A stretch of 64,000 nucleotides of DNA from Ichthyocystis sparus (GTDB taxonomy: Bacteria; Pseudomonadota; Gammaproteobacteria; Burkholderiales; 2013Ark19i), in NCBI RefSeq assembly GCF_900078755.1, contig NZ_FKIH01000004.1; one strand, 5' to 3'. The translations under genes and the position numbers were made by a program. Of the stretch, positions 25,997 to 34,773 are shown piece after piece (position 1 is the first letter of the stretch; each line of letters begins with the position of its first letter). The notes below the pieces were generated by a model. It was not told the DNA's origin. It saw only the letters and a list, made by a program, of their open reading frames with translations, and did not search any database.

Positions 25997-26365
25997 ATGA
26001 TACAAACTGAGACCTTGTTAGGTGTTGCTGACAATACGGGTGCTAAGAAGGTACTTTGCATAAAGGTTCTCGGGGGGTCGAAGCGCAGGTACGCTCGTGT
26101 GGGTGATGTGATTAGGGTTAGTGTTAAGTGTGCTGCTCCTCGGGGGCGTGTTAGCAAGGGCGATGTTTGCTTTGCTGTTGTTGTTCGTACTTCTCAGGCT
26201 GTACGGCGTTCCGATGGTTCTGCCATTCGTTTTGATGATAACGCTGTTGTTCTTTTGAATGCTAAGTTGGAGCCCATAGGAACTCGCATATTCGGTCCTG
26301 TAACTAGAGAGCTGAGGACTGAACGTTTTATGAAAATAGTTTCCTTGGCTCCTGAGGTTATATGA
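25997..26365 (+). CDS. rplN: 50S ribosomal protein L14
   Basis: 122 residues from ATG 25997 (MIQTETLLGVADNTGAKK). The upstream TGGGGG (25984-25989) supports the start. L14 forms an intersubunit bridge with 16S helix 44. Internal motifs GAKKVLCIKVLGGSKRRYA and RFDDNAVVLLN are standard. It is first in the spc-type order rplN-rplX-rplE-rpsN-rpsH-rplF-rplR-rpsE-rpmD-rplO-secY. Confidence 0.97.
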   Translation: MIQTETLLGVADNTGAKKVLCIKVLGGSKRRYARVGDVIRVSVKCAAPRGRVSKGDVCFAVVVRTSQAVRRSDGSAIRFDDNAVVLLNAKLEPIGTRIFGPVTRELRTERFMKIVSLAPEVI

Positions 26366-26394
26366 GCTGCTTGAGTTAAGTCGGAGATTTTTTT

Positions 26395-26709
26395 GTGAGA
26401 AAGATTCTGAAGGGTGACACTGTTGTGGTAATATCTGGTTCCTCCAAAGGTCAGAAGGGAGAGGTTCTGGCTGTGTCTGGTGAGAGAGTTTTTGTTCGTG
26501 GTGTGAATATCTGTAAGAAGCATCTTAAACCTAATCCCTCCAAGAATGAAGTTGGTGGCATTGTGTCTAAGGAAATGTCTATACACATTTCTAATGTTGC
26601 CCTTTTTTGTGAGCGTGATGGTAGAGGTCATTCTGTTGGTTTTGAGGTTTCTTCTGATGGTATTAAGAAGAGGGTTTTTAAAATATCCGGTGAGCGTTTC
26701 CCGGTTTAG
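26395..26709 (+). CDS. rplX: 50S ribosomal protein L24
   Basis: 104 residues with a GTG start at 26395 (MRKILKGDTVVVISGSSKGQ), preceded by CGGAG (26382-26386). L24 carries a KOW motif (KGDTVVVISGSSKGQKGEV) and starts 50S assembly. The tail KKRVFKISGERFPV is typical. Confidence 0.96.
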   Translation: MRKILKGDTVVVISGSSKGQKGEVLAVSGERVFVRGVNICKKHLKPNPSKNEVGGIVSKEMSIHISNVALFCERDGRGHSVGFEVSSDGIKKRVFKISGERFPV

Positions 26710-26742
26710 GTTTTGTGTGTTTAGTTTTTTGGGGTTTTTGAT

Positions 26743-27282
26743 ATGTCCAGGTTGGTGAGCCGGTACAAGGAGGAGGTTATTCCAGTTCTTGTGGAAAAGT
26801 TTTCTTACAAGAGCGTTATGGAAGTGCCGCGTATTGTCAAAATTGTCGTCAACATGGGTGTTTCTGAGGCTGTTGCGGATAAGAAGATCATCGAGCATGC
26901 GATGAATGACATGTCCCGTATTTCCGGGCAGAGGCCTGTGGTTACAAAGGCCAAGAAGTCGATAGCTACCTATAAGATAAGACAAGGGCAACCAATAGGT
27001 TGTAAGGTTACACTTCGTGGCCGCCGTATGTATGAGTTTTTGGATCGTTTAGTGAGTGTGGCTCTTCCTAGGGTGCGTGATTTTCGGGGTCTTAGCCCTC
27101 GTTCTTTTGATGGCCATGGCAATTATTCTTTGGGTGTTAAGGAACAGATAGTATTTCCTGAAATTGAATATGATAAGATAGATACCCTGCGCGGGCTGGA
27201 TATTTGTATTGTTACTACGGCTAAGAGCGATGATGAGGCTAGAGCTCTTTTGGGTTGTTTTAATTTTCCTTTTAGGTCTTGA
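26743..27282 (+). CDS. rplE: 50S ribosomal protein L5
   Basis: 179 residues. L5 binds 5S rRNA and contacts P-site tRNA. Conserved: VPRIVKIVVNMGVSEA, GQRPVVTKAKKSIA, IGCKVTLRGRRMYEFLDRL, and LPRVRDFRGL. Start ATG 26743 has GGGGTTT upstream. The stop precedes the rpsN ATG by 5 bp. Confidence 0.97.
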   Translation: MSRLVSRYKEEVIPVLVEKFSYKSVMEVPRIVKIVVNMGVSEAVADKKIIEHAMNDMSRISGQRPVVTKAKKSIATYKIRQGQPIGCKVTLRGRRMYEFLDRLVSVALPRVRDFRGLSPRSFDGHGNYSLGVKEQIVFPEIEYDKIDTLRGLDICIVTTAKSDDEARALLGCFNFPFRS

Positions 27283-27287
27283 TAGAA

Positions 27288-27593
27288 ATGGCAAAGTTGT
27301 CTCTGAAAAATCGTGAAAAGAAGCGTTTGGCTGTCGTTGCTCGTTATCTTGATAGGAGGCGTGCTTTGATGTCTCGTATTGATGATAATTCGCTTTCGGT
27401 GGAGGATCGTATGCAGGCTAGGCTGTTGCTCCAATCTTTGCCGCGTAATTCAAGTCCTGTTAGACTGAGGCGCCGTTGTTTCTTAACTGGTCGTCCCCGT
27501 GGCGTGTTTCGCAAGTTTGGTTTGTGCAGGAACAAGTTGCGTGAGATGGCTGATAGGGGTGAGATACCTGGTCTTGTTAGAGCTAGTTGGTAG
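27288..27593 (+). CDS. rpsN: 30S ribosomal protein S14 (long, zinc-independent form)
   Basis: 101 residues from ATG 27288 (MAKLSLKNREKKR). This is the long form without the CxxC zinc ribbon. Landmarks are RRCFLTGRPRGVFRKFGLCRN (cut) and the end IPGLVRASW. It sits between rplE and rpsH as usual. Confidence 0.97.
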   Translation: MAKLSLKNREKKRLAVVARYLDRRRALMSRIDDNSLSVEDRMQARLLLQSLPRNSSPVRLRRRCFLTGRPRGVFRKFGLCRNKLREMADRGEIPGLVRASW

Positions 27594-27609
27594 TCTTTGG
27601 AGGTTGTTG

Positions 27610-28008
27610 ATGAGTTTGAGTGATCCTGTTGCTGATATGTTGACTAGGATTCGCAATGCCCATATGGCTGGAAAATTGACTGTGGAGGTTTCTTCTTCAA
27701 GGTTGGTGAGGAGCATATTGGATGTTTTAAGGGATGAGGGCTATGTGGAGGGTTACGAGGCGTTTTCTCTTCGCAAAGGGGTTGAGTTCATTAGGATATT
27801 TTTGAGATATTATGCTGGCTCTCCTGTGATAAAATCTATTTCCCGCGTCTCTCGCCCTGGCCTTAGGTCATATGCCTCTAAGGATTCTTTGCCTGAGGTG
27901 GTTAATGGTTTAGGTATAGCCATTATGACTACTTCTAGGGGAGTTATGACTAATAAGGATGCTAAGAAGCAGGGCATAGGCGGTGAAGTAATTTGTTTTG
28001 TTTCGTAG
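27610..28008 (+). CDS. rpsH: 30S ribosomal protein S8
   Basis: 132 residues from ATG 27610 (MSLSDPVADMLTRIRNAH), preceded by TTTGGAGG (27595-27602). S8 binds the central domain of 16S rRNA and, in enterics, represses the spc operon. The C-terminal GVMTNKDAKKQGIGGEVICFV is standard. Confidence 0.97.
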   Translation: MSLSDPVADMLTRIRNAHMAGKLTVEVSSSRLVRSILDVLRDEGYVEGYEAFSLRKGVEFIRIFLRYYAGSPVIKSISRVSRPGLRSYASKDSLPEVVNGLGIAIMTTSRGVMTNKDAKKQGIGGEVICFVS

Positions 28009-28032
28009 ACTTTGTTACTTAGGGTTTGATTT

Positions 28033-28566
28033 ATGTCAAGGGTTGCTAAGAGTCCTGTAAGATTGCCTTCTGGTGTTTCCGTTTCTTTGTCTGTCGGAAG
28101 CATAGAGGTTAGTGGTCCGGGAGGTGTTCTTAGGTTCTCTATTTCTCCCTACGTCGAAGTTACTTTGAATGACGGTGTTTTGTTTTTTCGTGCTTTGAGC
28201 AAGGCTAAGATATCCGTTGCTCTTTCTGGGACTACGAGAGCGATAGTTAATAATATGGTGGTTGGTGTTACCAAGGGGTTTGAGAAGAAGTTGGTTCTGT
28301 TTGGTACAGGTTACCGTGCCTCAATTCAGGGTAATGTTTTGAACCTTTCTTTGGGGTATTCTCATCCTGTTATTTATGAGATTCCCGATGGAATTTCTGT
28401 TAAGGTTGTAACTCCCACGGAGTTGATTGTTTCGGGGATTGATAAGCAGCTAGTAGGTGTTATTGCCGCTAAGCTTCGTTCCTTCCGCCCAACCGATCCT
28501 TACAAGGGTAAGGGCGTTCGTTACGCCGGTGAGGAAGTTGTTCTTAAAGAAGTAAAGAAGAAGTAG
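28033..28566 (+). CDS. rplF: 50S ribosomal protein L6
   Basis: 177 residues. L6 lies near the sarcin-ricin loop and the factor-binding site. The two homologous halves are visible, with GVTKGFEKKLVLFGTGYRA and the C-terminal FRPTDPYKGKGVRYAGE signature. ATG 28033 begins MSRVAKSPVRLPSGV. Confidence 0.97.
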   Translation: MSRVAKSPVRLPSGVSVSLSVGSIEVSGPGGVLRFSISPYVEVTLNDGVLFFRALSKAKISVALSGTTRAIVNNMVVGVTKGFEKKLVLFGTGYRASIQGNVLNLSLGYSHPVIYEIPDGISVKVVTPTELIVSGIDKQLVGVIAAKLRSFRPTDPYKGKGVRYAGEEVVLKEVKKK

Positions 28567-28605
28567 TTGTTTGTTTTTTTGGGTTTTGCTTATAAGGTTT
28601 TTAGT

Positions 28606-28968
28606 ATGGCATTCAACAAGAAGCAGAGGAGGGCAGTGCGTGCTGGTTCTGTGCGTGTGAGTATTGCCTTGTCTGGTAGGCATCGTCTGGGTGTTTTTCG
28701 TTCTAATAAGCATATTTATGCTCAGTTGATTTCTCCTTGTGGGAAGGCTATTCTTGCCAGTGCTTCTTCGCTTGATAAGTCTTTTAAGGAGCGTTCTTCT
28801 GTGCCTTCCTACAGTGTTGCTGCGGCTTCGTTGGTTGGCACTTTGATTGCTGAGAGAGCTGTTGCGATTGGTGTTACCTCTGTTGCTTTTGACCGTTCTG
28901 GCTACAAGTATCATGGTAAGGTTAGAGCTCTGGCGGACGCAGCTCGTTCTGCTGGTTTGGTTTTTTAA
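28606..28968 (+). CDS. rplR: 50S ribosomal protein L18
   Basis: 120 residues from ATG 28606 (MAFNKKQRRAVRAG). L18 binds 5S rRNA with L5 and L25. Core motifs RLGVFRSNKHIYAQLI and AFDRSGYKYHGKVRALADAAR are clear. The start is set by the family N-terminus; the earlier in-frame start abuts rplF and has no supporting alignment. Confidence 0.96.
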   Translation: MAFNKKQRRAVRAGSVRVSIALSGRHRLGVFRSNKHIYAQLISPCGKAILASASSLDKSFKERSSVPSYSVAAASLVGTLIAERAVAIGVTSVAFDRSGYKYHGKVRALADAARSAGLVF

Positions 28969-28979
28969 GAGGGGCCGGT

Positions 28980-29501
28980 ATGTCGGTTAGGGATAAAGGA
29001 AGCAAAAAGTCTGACGACAAGTCAGATATGTTTCGTGAGAAAATGGTTTCTGTGAATCGTGTGACTAAGGTTGTCAAGGGTGGGCGCATTCTCAGCTTTG
29101 TTGCTTTCACTGTTGTAGGTGACGGTGACGGTGGTGTTGGAGTTGGTAAGGGCAAGGCTAGGGAAGTACCTATTGCAGTTCAGAAAGCTATAAACGAAGC
29201 TAAGAGAAGTATGGTGAGGGTGCCTCTTAAGGATGGTACTTTGCAGCATATTTTGAAGGGAAAGTACTGTGCTTCTAAGGTGTTGGTTATGCCTGCGCCA
29301 CAGGGTTCCGGTGTTATTGCTGGTGGTGCTATGAGGGCGGTGTTTGAGGTCATGGGTGTTACTAATGTCATAGCCAAGTGTCATGGCTCTACTAATCCCT
29401 ACAACGTTGTTCGTGCTACTGTGAATGCCCTAATTTCTATGACTACCCCCTCTGAGGTGGCAGCTAGGCGCGGGAAGACAGTTGAAGAGGTGTTAAGCTA
29501 A
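28980..29501 (+). CDS. rpsE: 30S ribosomal protein S5
   Basis: 173 residues. S5 contributes to decoding fidelity and mRNA helicase activity. Conserved: VNRVTKVVKGGRILSF, GVGKGKAREVPIAVQKA, and the STNPYNVVRAT segment. ATG 28980 follows GAGGGG (28970-28975). rpmD begins one base after its stop codon. Confidence 0.97.
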   Translation: MSVRDKGSKKSDDKSDMFREKMVSVNRVTKVVKGGRILSFVAFTVVGDGDGGVGVGKGKAREVPIAVQKAINEAKRSMVRVPLKDGTLQHILKGKYCASKVLVMPAPQGSGVIAGGAMRAVFEVMGVTNVIAKCHGSTNPYNVVRATVNALISMTTPSEVAARRGKTVEEVLS

Positions 29502-29502
29502 T

Positions 29503-29703
29503 ATGGTATCGAGAGGCGGTAAGAGGTTGTCGGTTAAATTGGTTAGGAGCTTGATAGGTGTTCGCGCCTCTCATAGGGATACTGTTCGTTGTTTGGGCCT
29601 TAGGAGGATCAATTTTTCTCGGTCTTTTCCGGACACACCTGTTGTGAGGGGTATGGTGGCCCGTGTGTCTTATTTGCTTGAATGCATTGAGCTTGAGGGT
29701 TAA
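29503..29703 (+). CDS. rpmD: 50S ribosomal protein L30
   Basis: 66 residues, slightly longer than the usual ~60. The core VKLVRSLIGVRASHRDTVRCLGLRRINFSR is recognisable (quoted in part), as is the C-terminal VARVSYLLECIE. It lies between rpsE and rplO in canonical order. Confidence 0.92.
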   Translation: MVSRGGKRLSVKLVRSLIGVRASHRDTVRCLGLRRINFSRSFPDTPVVRGMVARVSYLLECIELEG

Positions 29704-29708
29704 TTGAA

Positions 29709-30140
29709 ATGTTTTTAAACCAATTGAGTCCTGGCTTAGGTTCTAGGGCATCCTCCAGGAGGCGTGTTGGTCGTGGTATTGGATCTGGTCTTGGCAAGAC
29801 TTGTGGTCGTGGTCACAAGGGTCAGCGTGCTAGATCTGGCGGTTATCACAAGCTTGGCTTCGAGGGAGGGCAGATGCCCTTGCAGAGGAGATTGCCTAAG
29901 AGGGGTTTTCGTACTCAGCAGTTCTCTTCAAAGTTTTCCGTCGGTTTGCGGCTAACAAGCTTGAGGCCATTTGCTGATGAGGTTGTTGATCTGGATTTTT
30001 TGAAGTCCATTGGTTTGGTTTCGCGATATACTAAGTCTGTCAGGGTTTTTTTGGATGCTCCTTTGGATGTCTATGTCAAGTGTGATGGTCTTTTGTTGAC
30101 GGAAGGTGCTCGTGCTCATTTGGAGTCCTTGAAGGATTAG
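29709..30140 (+). CDS. rplO: 50S ribosomal protein L15
   Basis: 143 residues. L15 is a late 50S assembly protein. The glycine- and arginine-rich N-terminal part is visible: SRRRVGRGIGSGLGKTCGRGHKGQ and SGGYHKLGFEGGQMPLQRRLPKRGF (both cut). It ends 24 bp before the probable secY start. Confidence 0.96.
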   Translation: MFLNQLSPGLGSRASSRRRVGRGIGSGLGKTCGRGHKGQRARSGGYHKLGFEGGQMPLQRRLPKRGFRTQQFSSKFSVGLRLTSLRPFADEVVDLDFLKSIGLVSRYTKSVRVFLDAPLDVYVKCDGLLLTEGARAHLESLKD

Positions 30141-30164
30141 AGCTAATATTTTTTGGGACGTGAC

Positions 30165-31466
30165 GTGAACAGTGTTCGTCGCTATGCTGATCTTAGGAAC
30201 AGGGTGCTCTTTTTATTGGGGGCTTTGGTAGTCTACAGAATTGGTGCTCATATTCCAGTTCCAGGTATAGATGTCACTCGGCTGTCGCATTTGTTCAAAA
30301 GTCAGTCGCATGGCCTGTTGGCTATGTTTAACGTTTTTTCCGGTGGCGCGTTGCAGCGCTTTACGGTTTTTGCTTTGGGTATCGTGCCTTATATTTCTGC
30401 TTCGATTATAATCCAGCTTTTGAGCGTTGCTGTTCCTCAGCTGGATGCTTTGAGGAAGGAGGGTGAATCTGGTAGGCGCAGGATTGCTCAGTATTCCAGA
30501 TACGCTACGGTAGGTTTGGGTTTTTTTCAGGGTGCTGGTATTGCCGTTGCTCTTAATGCGAACGGCCTCTCCTTGAACCCAGGGTTGTCGTTTATTTTTA
30601 TGACGGCACTTACCCTGGTTGCTGGAACTATGTTTTTAATGTGGTTGGGTGAGCAGATTACTGAGCGCGGTTTGGGGAATGGCATTTCTATCATAATTTT
30701 TGCTGGGATAGTTTCTGGTCTCCCTAATTCTTTTAGCAAATTGCTTAATATGGTTCGTTTGGGGCAAATTTCCCCTTTGTTTGCTTTATTTATATGCTTA
30801 TTGGTGATTTTTGTAACATCTGTAGTTGTATTTGTTGAGAGAGGTCAGAGGCGTATCCCCGTACAATATGCTAAGCGTCAGTCTTCGTCTGGCCAGGTTT
30901 ATGCTGCTCAGTCGTCTCATTTACCCCTTAAGGTAAATATGAGTGGAGTTGTTCCTCCTTTATTCGCTTCGTCGATTATTCTTTTTCCGACGACTCTGAT
31001 ATCTTGGTTTGGTTCCAGCAGACGGCTTTATTGGCTGAAAGATTTGGCATCGTCTTTGGCTCCTGGGCAGCCATTGCACTTTGTTATTTATGGGTTTGCG
31101 GTAGTTTTTTTCTGTTTCTTCTATACGGCTCTTGTTTTTGATCCTAGGGATACGGCCGATAATTTGAAAAAGGGGGGGGCGTTTGTTCCTGGTATTCGTC
31201 CGGGCGAGAATACAGCGCAATATCTTGAGAAGGTGATACTTCGCTTGACTTTTGTAGGTTCCATTTACATTACTTTGGTCTGCTTGTTGCCTGAGTTATT
31301 GAATATTAGGTGGGGTATTCCATTCTATTTTGGTGGTACTTCTTTGTTGATTGTTGTTGTTGTAACTATGGACTTTATTTCCCAGTTGCAGGCGTACTTG
31401 GTGACTCATCATTATGAGAGTTTGTTGAAGAAGTCTAACTTTAAGGGCAGCGCTTATATGCGCTAA
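30165..31466 (+). CDS. secY: Preprotein translocase subunit SecY
   Basis: 433 residues from GTG 30165, chosen because TGGGACG (30154-30160) is well placed; a TTG at 30153 is the alternative. SecY forms the inner-membrane protein-conducting channel. Ten membrane segments are expected; the family motifs GGALQRFTVFALGIVPYISASI, QRRIPVQYAK and the Sec-site AFVPGIRPGENTA (each shortened) are clear. It is the last spc-type gene before infA and rpmJ. Confidence 0.96.
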   Translation: MNSVRRYADLRNRVLFLLGALVVYRIGAHIPVPGIDVTRLSHLFKSQSHGLLAMFNVFSGGALQRFTVFALGIVPYISASIIIQLLSVAVPQLDALRKEGESGRRRIAQYSRYATVGLGFFQGAGIAVALNANGLSLNPGLSFIFMTALTLVAGTMFLMWLGEQITERGLGNGISIIIFAGIVSGLPNSFSKLLNMVRLGQISPLFALFICLLVIFVTSVVVFVERGQRRIPVQYAKRQSSSGQVYAAQSSHLPLKVNMSGVVPPLFASSIILFPTTLISWFGSSRRLYWLKDLASSLAPGQPLHFVIYGFAVVFFCFFYTALVFDPRDTADNLKKGGAFVPGIRPGENTAQYLEKVILRLTFVGSIYITLVCLLPELLNIRWGIPFYFGGTSLLIVVVVTMDFISQLQAYLVTHHYESLLKKSNFKGSAYMR

Positions 31467-31473
31467 TTTGTGG

Positions 31474-31692
31474 ATGGCTAAGGAAGATTTTATAGAAATG
31501 CAGGGTGAGGTTATTGAGACTTTACCTAATGCTACTTTTAGAGTTAAGTTGGAGAACGGACATGTAGTTTTGGGGCACATTTCTGGGAAAATGAGGATGC
31601 ACTATATTAGGATTCTTCCTGGTGATAAGGTCACAGTTCAACTTACTCCTTACGATTTAACTCGTGCTAGGATTGTGTTCCGTGTTAAGTAA
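31474..31692 (+). CDS. infA: Translation initiation factor IF-1
   Basis: 72 residues, exact family length, from ATG 31474 (MAKEDFIEMQGEVIE). An S1-type OB fold binds the 30S A site during initiation. Conserved: NATFRVKLENGHVVLGHISGKMR and the end LTRARIVFRVK. Placement between secY and rpmJ is common in betaproteobacteria. Confidence 0.97.
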   Translation: MAKEDFIEMQGEVIETLPNATFRVKLENGHVVLGHISGKMRMHYIRILPGDKVTVQLTPYDLTRARIVFRVK

Positions 31693-31719
31693 TTTGAGTT
31701 TAACTTTTAAGGGTTGTTT

Positions 31720-31833
31720 ATGAAGGTTAGGGCTTCTGTTAAGGTTATGTGTCGTCATTGCAAATTAGTTAAACGTAAGGGTGTTTTGCGTGTTATTTGT
31801 AAGGATGCTCGTCACAAGCAGCGTCAGGGTTGA
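31720..31833 (+). CDS. rpmJ: 50S ribosomal protein L36 (zinc-binding form)
   Basis: 37 residues, read directly from the sequence: ATG 31720, TGA 31831. It begins MKVRASVKVMCRHCKLV and ends CKDARHKQRQG. The Cys-x2-Cys-x12-Cys-x4-His zinc pattern is complete, so this is the zinc-dependent (C+) paralogue. AAGGG (31709-31713) serves as ribosome-binding site. It leads into rpsM. Confidence 0.96.
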   Translation: MKVRASVKVMCRHCKLVKRKGVLRVICKDARHKQRQG

Positions 31834-31848
31834 TTTAGGATTTTTTAT

Positions 31849-32205
31849 ATGGCACGTATAGTTGGTATTAATATACCTGATAGTAAGCATGCCTTTATTG
31901 CGCTGACTTCCATTTATGGGGTTGGTGTTTCTAGGGCGCGTTTGGTGTGTGATTTGGCTGGTGTTGATTCTTCAAAAAAGGTTAGTGATTTGACGGATCA
32001 GGAGTTGTCCAGCATACGGGATCAGTTGTCAAGGTTTGTTATTGAAGGCGATTTGCGTAGAGAAGTATCCATGAATATTAAGAGGCTGATGGATCTTTCT
32101 TGCTATCGTGGTTTGCGGCACAGGAAGGGTCTTCCTGTCCGTGGTCAGAGGACTAGAACGAATGCTAGAACTCGCAAGGGACCTCGCCGTTCAATGTCTA
32201 AGTAG
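31849..32205 (+). CDS. rpsM: 30S ribosomal protein S13
   Basis: 118 residues. S13 is in the 30S head and contacts P-site tRNA and L5. It starts MARIVGINIPDSKHAFIAL. The HhH-like SIYGVGVSRARLVC and C-terminal GLRHRKGLPVRGQRTRTNAR segments are typical. It is first of the alpha-type operon rpsM-rpsK-rpsD-rpoA-rplQ. Confidence 0.97.
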   Translation: MARIVGINIPDSKHAFIALTSIYGVGVSRARLVCDLAGVDSSKKVSDLTDQELSSIRDQLSRFVIEGDLRREVSMNIKRLMDLSCYRGLRHRKGLPVRGQRTRTNARTRKGPRRSMSK

Positions 32206-32234
32206 TAGTGTAATATTATCGGAATTTGTTTATT

Positions 32235-32630
32235 ATGGTTAAGTCTAGCGGATCTACCAGGGTTAAGAGGAAGGTCAAGAAAGTTGTGACCGAGGGGGTT
32301 GTTCATGTTCACGCTTCCTTTAATAACACTATTGTTACCATTGCGGATCGCCAGGGTAATGTTCTGAGCTGGTGCTCTTCTGGGGGGTCCGGTTTTAAAG
32401 GTTCGCGTAAGAGTACTCCATTTGCGGCTCAGGTTGCTTCTGAAAGAGCTGGTCGTCAGGCGCAGGAGTTCGGTTTGCAGAATGTGGAGGTTAGGGTAAA
32501 GGGTCCAGGGCCGGGTAGAGAGTCTGCTATTAGAGCTTTGAGTGTTGTTGGGTACAAGATTACTGCGATTTCCGATGTGACGCCTATTCCTCATAATGGT
32601 TGTCGTCCCACGAAGCGTCGTAGAATTTAG
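32235..32630 (+). CDS. rpsK: 30S ribosomal protein S11
   Basis: 131 residues from ATG 32235 (MVKSSGSTRVKRKVKK). S11 forms the platform with S6 and S18. Conserved: GVVHVHASFNNTIVTI, GFKGSRKSTPFAAQVA, and the C-terminal DVTPIPHNGCRPTKRRRI. An in-frame TTG at 32226 is less likely as start. Confidence 0.97.
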   Translation: MVKSSGSTRVKRKVKKVVTEGVVHVHASFNNTIVTIADRQGNVLSWCSSGGSGFKGSRKSTPFAAQVASERAGRQAQEFGLQNVEVRVKGPGPGRESAIRALSVVGYKITAISDVTPIPHNGCRPTKRRRI

Positions 32631-32646
32631 TTTTTGGGGAGTTGGC

Positions 32647-33270
32647 GTGTCTAGGTATATAGGTCCTAAGTGTCGCTTGTCTCGTCGAGAAGGCAAGGAT
32701 TTGTTTCTTAAGAGTGCTCGTAGACCACTTAGTAGCAAGTGTAAGAAGTTGGATGTTCCTCCTGGCCAGCATGGTACTAAACCTTCTAGGCTTTCTGATT
32801 ATGCCTTGCAGTTAAGGGAGAAGCAGAAGCTGCGCAGGATGTATTGTGTTAGGGAGAGGCAGTTTCGTAGATATTTCGAAATTGCTAAATCTAGGAGGGG
32901 CAATACTGGCGAAAACTTGATTTGCTGTCTGGAATCTCGTTTGGATAACGTTGTTTACAGGATGGGCTTTGCTTCTACTCGTGTTGAGGCTCGGCAGGTA
33001 GTGTCTCACAAGGCTGTTCTCGTTAATGGAAGTTCTGTGAATATACCTTCCTACCAAGTTAAGCCTAGTGATGTTGTTTCCGTGCATGAGAAGGCTCGTA
33101 AGCAAAGTAGGATACGTGAGGCAATGGAGCTCGCCTCTGTTAGTGGTCTTCCTGAATGGGTCTCTGTTGATTCAAACAAGATGGAGGGAGTTTTTAAGGC
33201 TACTCCTGATAGATCTGAGATTCTGGCGGATGTTAATGAGCAATTGGTTGTTGAGTTGTACTCAAGGTAG
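32647..33270 (+). CDS. rpsD: 30S ribosomal protein S4
   Basis: 207 residues from GTG 32647 (MSRYIGPKCRLSRREGKDL), with GGGGAG upstream (32636-32641). S4 starts 16S 5'-domain assembly and autoregulates the alpha operon in enterics. The S4 RNA-binding domain CLESRLDNVVYRMGFA, followed by RVEARQVVSHKAVLVNG, is at about residues 95-135. Confidence 0.97.
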   Translation: MSRYIGPKCRLSRREGKDLFLKSARRPLSSKCKKLDVPPGQHGTKPSRLSDYALQLREKQKLRRMYCVRERQFRRYFEIAKSRRGNTGENLICCLESRLDNVVYRMGFASTRVEARQVVSHKAVLVNGSSVNIPSYQVKPSDVVSVHEKARKQSRIREAMELASVSGLPEWVSVDSNKMEGVFKATPDRSEILADVNEQLVVELYSR

Positions 33271-33305
33271 ATTGATTTCGATTGGTTGTATCTAAGGGAG
33301 TTTCC

Positions 33306-34292
33306 ATGCAAGATAGTGGTTTGCTGAAACCTAGGATTGTGGAAGTAGTAATGCTCTCACCTAGTGAGGGTAGGGTTACTATGGAACCCTTTGAGAGGGG
33401 TTATGGCCATACATTGGGTAATGCTCTTCGTCGTGTTCTTCTCTCGTCTATGACAGGTTTTGCTGCTACTGAGGTTTCCATCTCTGGTGTTTTGCACGAG
33501 TACTCCACTGTAGAAAGTGTTCGTGAGGATGTTATTGACATTTTGCTTAACTTGAAAGCGGTAGTTTTTAAGTTGCATTCTCGAAGTGAGGCGATCCTTT
33601 CTATTAGGAAATCAGGTGAGGGCCCTGTGACTGCTGCCGACATAGAGCTGAGTCATGATGTTTCTATAGTAAACAAAGATGCTGTCATAGCAAATCTTAG
33701 TGCCGGTGGTAAGTTAGAGATGCAGATAAGGGTTGAGCGTGGTTGTGGCTATGTTCCTGCTTCTGTGCGTCGTCAAAAAGAGGAGTCTAAGAGGGTCGGC
33801 AAGATTTTGTTGGATGCGTCTTTTAGTCCTGTGAAGAGGGTCTCTTATTCTGTTGAGGCTGCTCGAGTAGAGCAGCGTACGGATCTTGATAAGCTTATCT
33901 TTGATATAGAAACTAATGGTTCTATTCAGCCTGATCAAGCTGTTCGTGAGGCATCTAGAGTTTTGATCGATCAGCTCTCAGCGTTTGCTGATCTTGAGGG
34001 TGCTAAATCTGTTATGGAGGTGCCAAAGGTACCTGCTATCGATCCGTTATTATTACGTCCTGTTGATGATCTTGAATTGACCGTTCGTTCTGCTAATTGC
34101 TTGAAGGCGGAAAATATTTACTACATAGGTGATTTGGTTCAAAGAAGTGAGAACGAGCTTTTGCGTACTCCTAACTTGGGTCGTAAATCTCTTATGGAGA
34201 TCAAGGAAGTCCTCGCTGATTACGGTCTTTCTTTGGGTGTGAAAATAGATTCTTGGCCTCCAGCTTCTGCCAACAATAGGAATAGTTCTTAG
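33306..34292 (+). CDS. rpoA: RNA polymerase alpha subunit
   Basis: 328 residues from ATG 33306 (MQDSGLLKPR); AAGGGAG (33294-33300) is the ribosome-binding site. The N-terminal assembly domain includes GYGHTLGNALRRVLLSSM (about 36-53). The C-terminal domain, which binds UP elements and activators, is at about 250-315 with RSANCLKAENIYYIGDL and TPNLGRKSLMEIKEVL. Confidence 0.97.
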   Translation: MQDSGLLKPRIVEVVMLSPSEGRVTMEPFERGYGHTLGNALRRVLLSSMTGFAATEVSISGVLHEYSTVESVREDVIDILLNLKAVVFKLHSRSEAILSIRKSGEGPVTAADIELSHDVSIVNKDAVIANLSAGGKLEMQIRVERGCGYVPASVRRQKEESKRVGKILLDASFSPVKRVSYSVEAARVEQRTDLDKLIFDIETNGSIQPDQAVREASRVLIDQLSAFADLEGAKSVMEVPKVPAIDPLLLRPVDDLELTVRSANCLKAENIYYIGDLVQRSENELLRTPNLGRKSLMEIKEVLADYGLSLGVKIDSWPPASANNRNSS

Positions 34293-34314
34293 TTATTTAG
34301 GGGGGTGAGTTTTT

Positions 34315-34680
34315 ATGAGACACTGTAAGTCTAATAAGAAGTTGAATCGTACCACCAGCCATAGGAGGGCGATGTTTCGTAATCTTGCGTCTTCTCTTGT
34401 TGCTCACGGGCGGTTGGTTACTACACTACCTAAAGCTAAGGAACTTCGTAGGGTTGTTGAGCCATTAATTACTAGAGCTAAGGTGGATAGTTTGGCAAAT
34501 CGTAGGTTGGTGTTTGATCGCCTGCGTAATCGAGATGCTGTTTGTAAGCTTTTTAATGTCTGGGGTCCAGCCTACTCCACTCGCCCAGGTGGGTATATGA
34601 GGGTTTTGAAGAAGGGCTTTCGCAAAGGTGATGGTGCTCCTATGGCCTATGTTGAACTGCTTGAGTCTGCTGCGTCTTAA
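34315..34680 (+). CDS. rplQ: 50S ribosomal protein L17
   Basis: 121 residues; L17 lies at the peptide exit side. It starts MRHCKSNKKLNRTTSHRRAMFRNL and has LPKAKELRRVVEPLIT (both in short pieces). Strong ribosome-binding site AGGGGGGTG (34300-34308). It ends the alpha-type operon. No convincing terminator follows in the 93 bp before ribE. Confidence 0.96.
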   Translation: MRHCKSNKKLNRTTSHRRAMFRNLASSLVAHGRLVTTLPKAKELRRVVEPLITRAKVDSLANRRLVFDRLRNRDAVCKLFNVWGPAYSTRPGGYMRVLKKGFRKGDGAPMAYVELLESAAS

Positions 34681-34773
34681 TTTTCTTGCCTGATTGCGGG
34701 TTTTCTCGTGGTGTGTCTTTGCCCAGGTTCTCTCATCTCTTGATGACCGGTTCGATGTTTGGTGGTTTTTCTG

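Noticed and set aside
34681..34773. FMN riboswitch upstream of ribE
   Set aside because: The conserved RFN-element sequence blocks are not visible, and the 93-bp gap is too short for the whole element.
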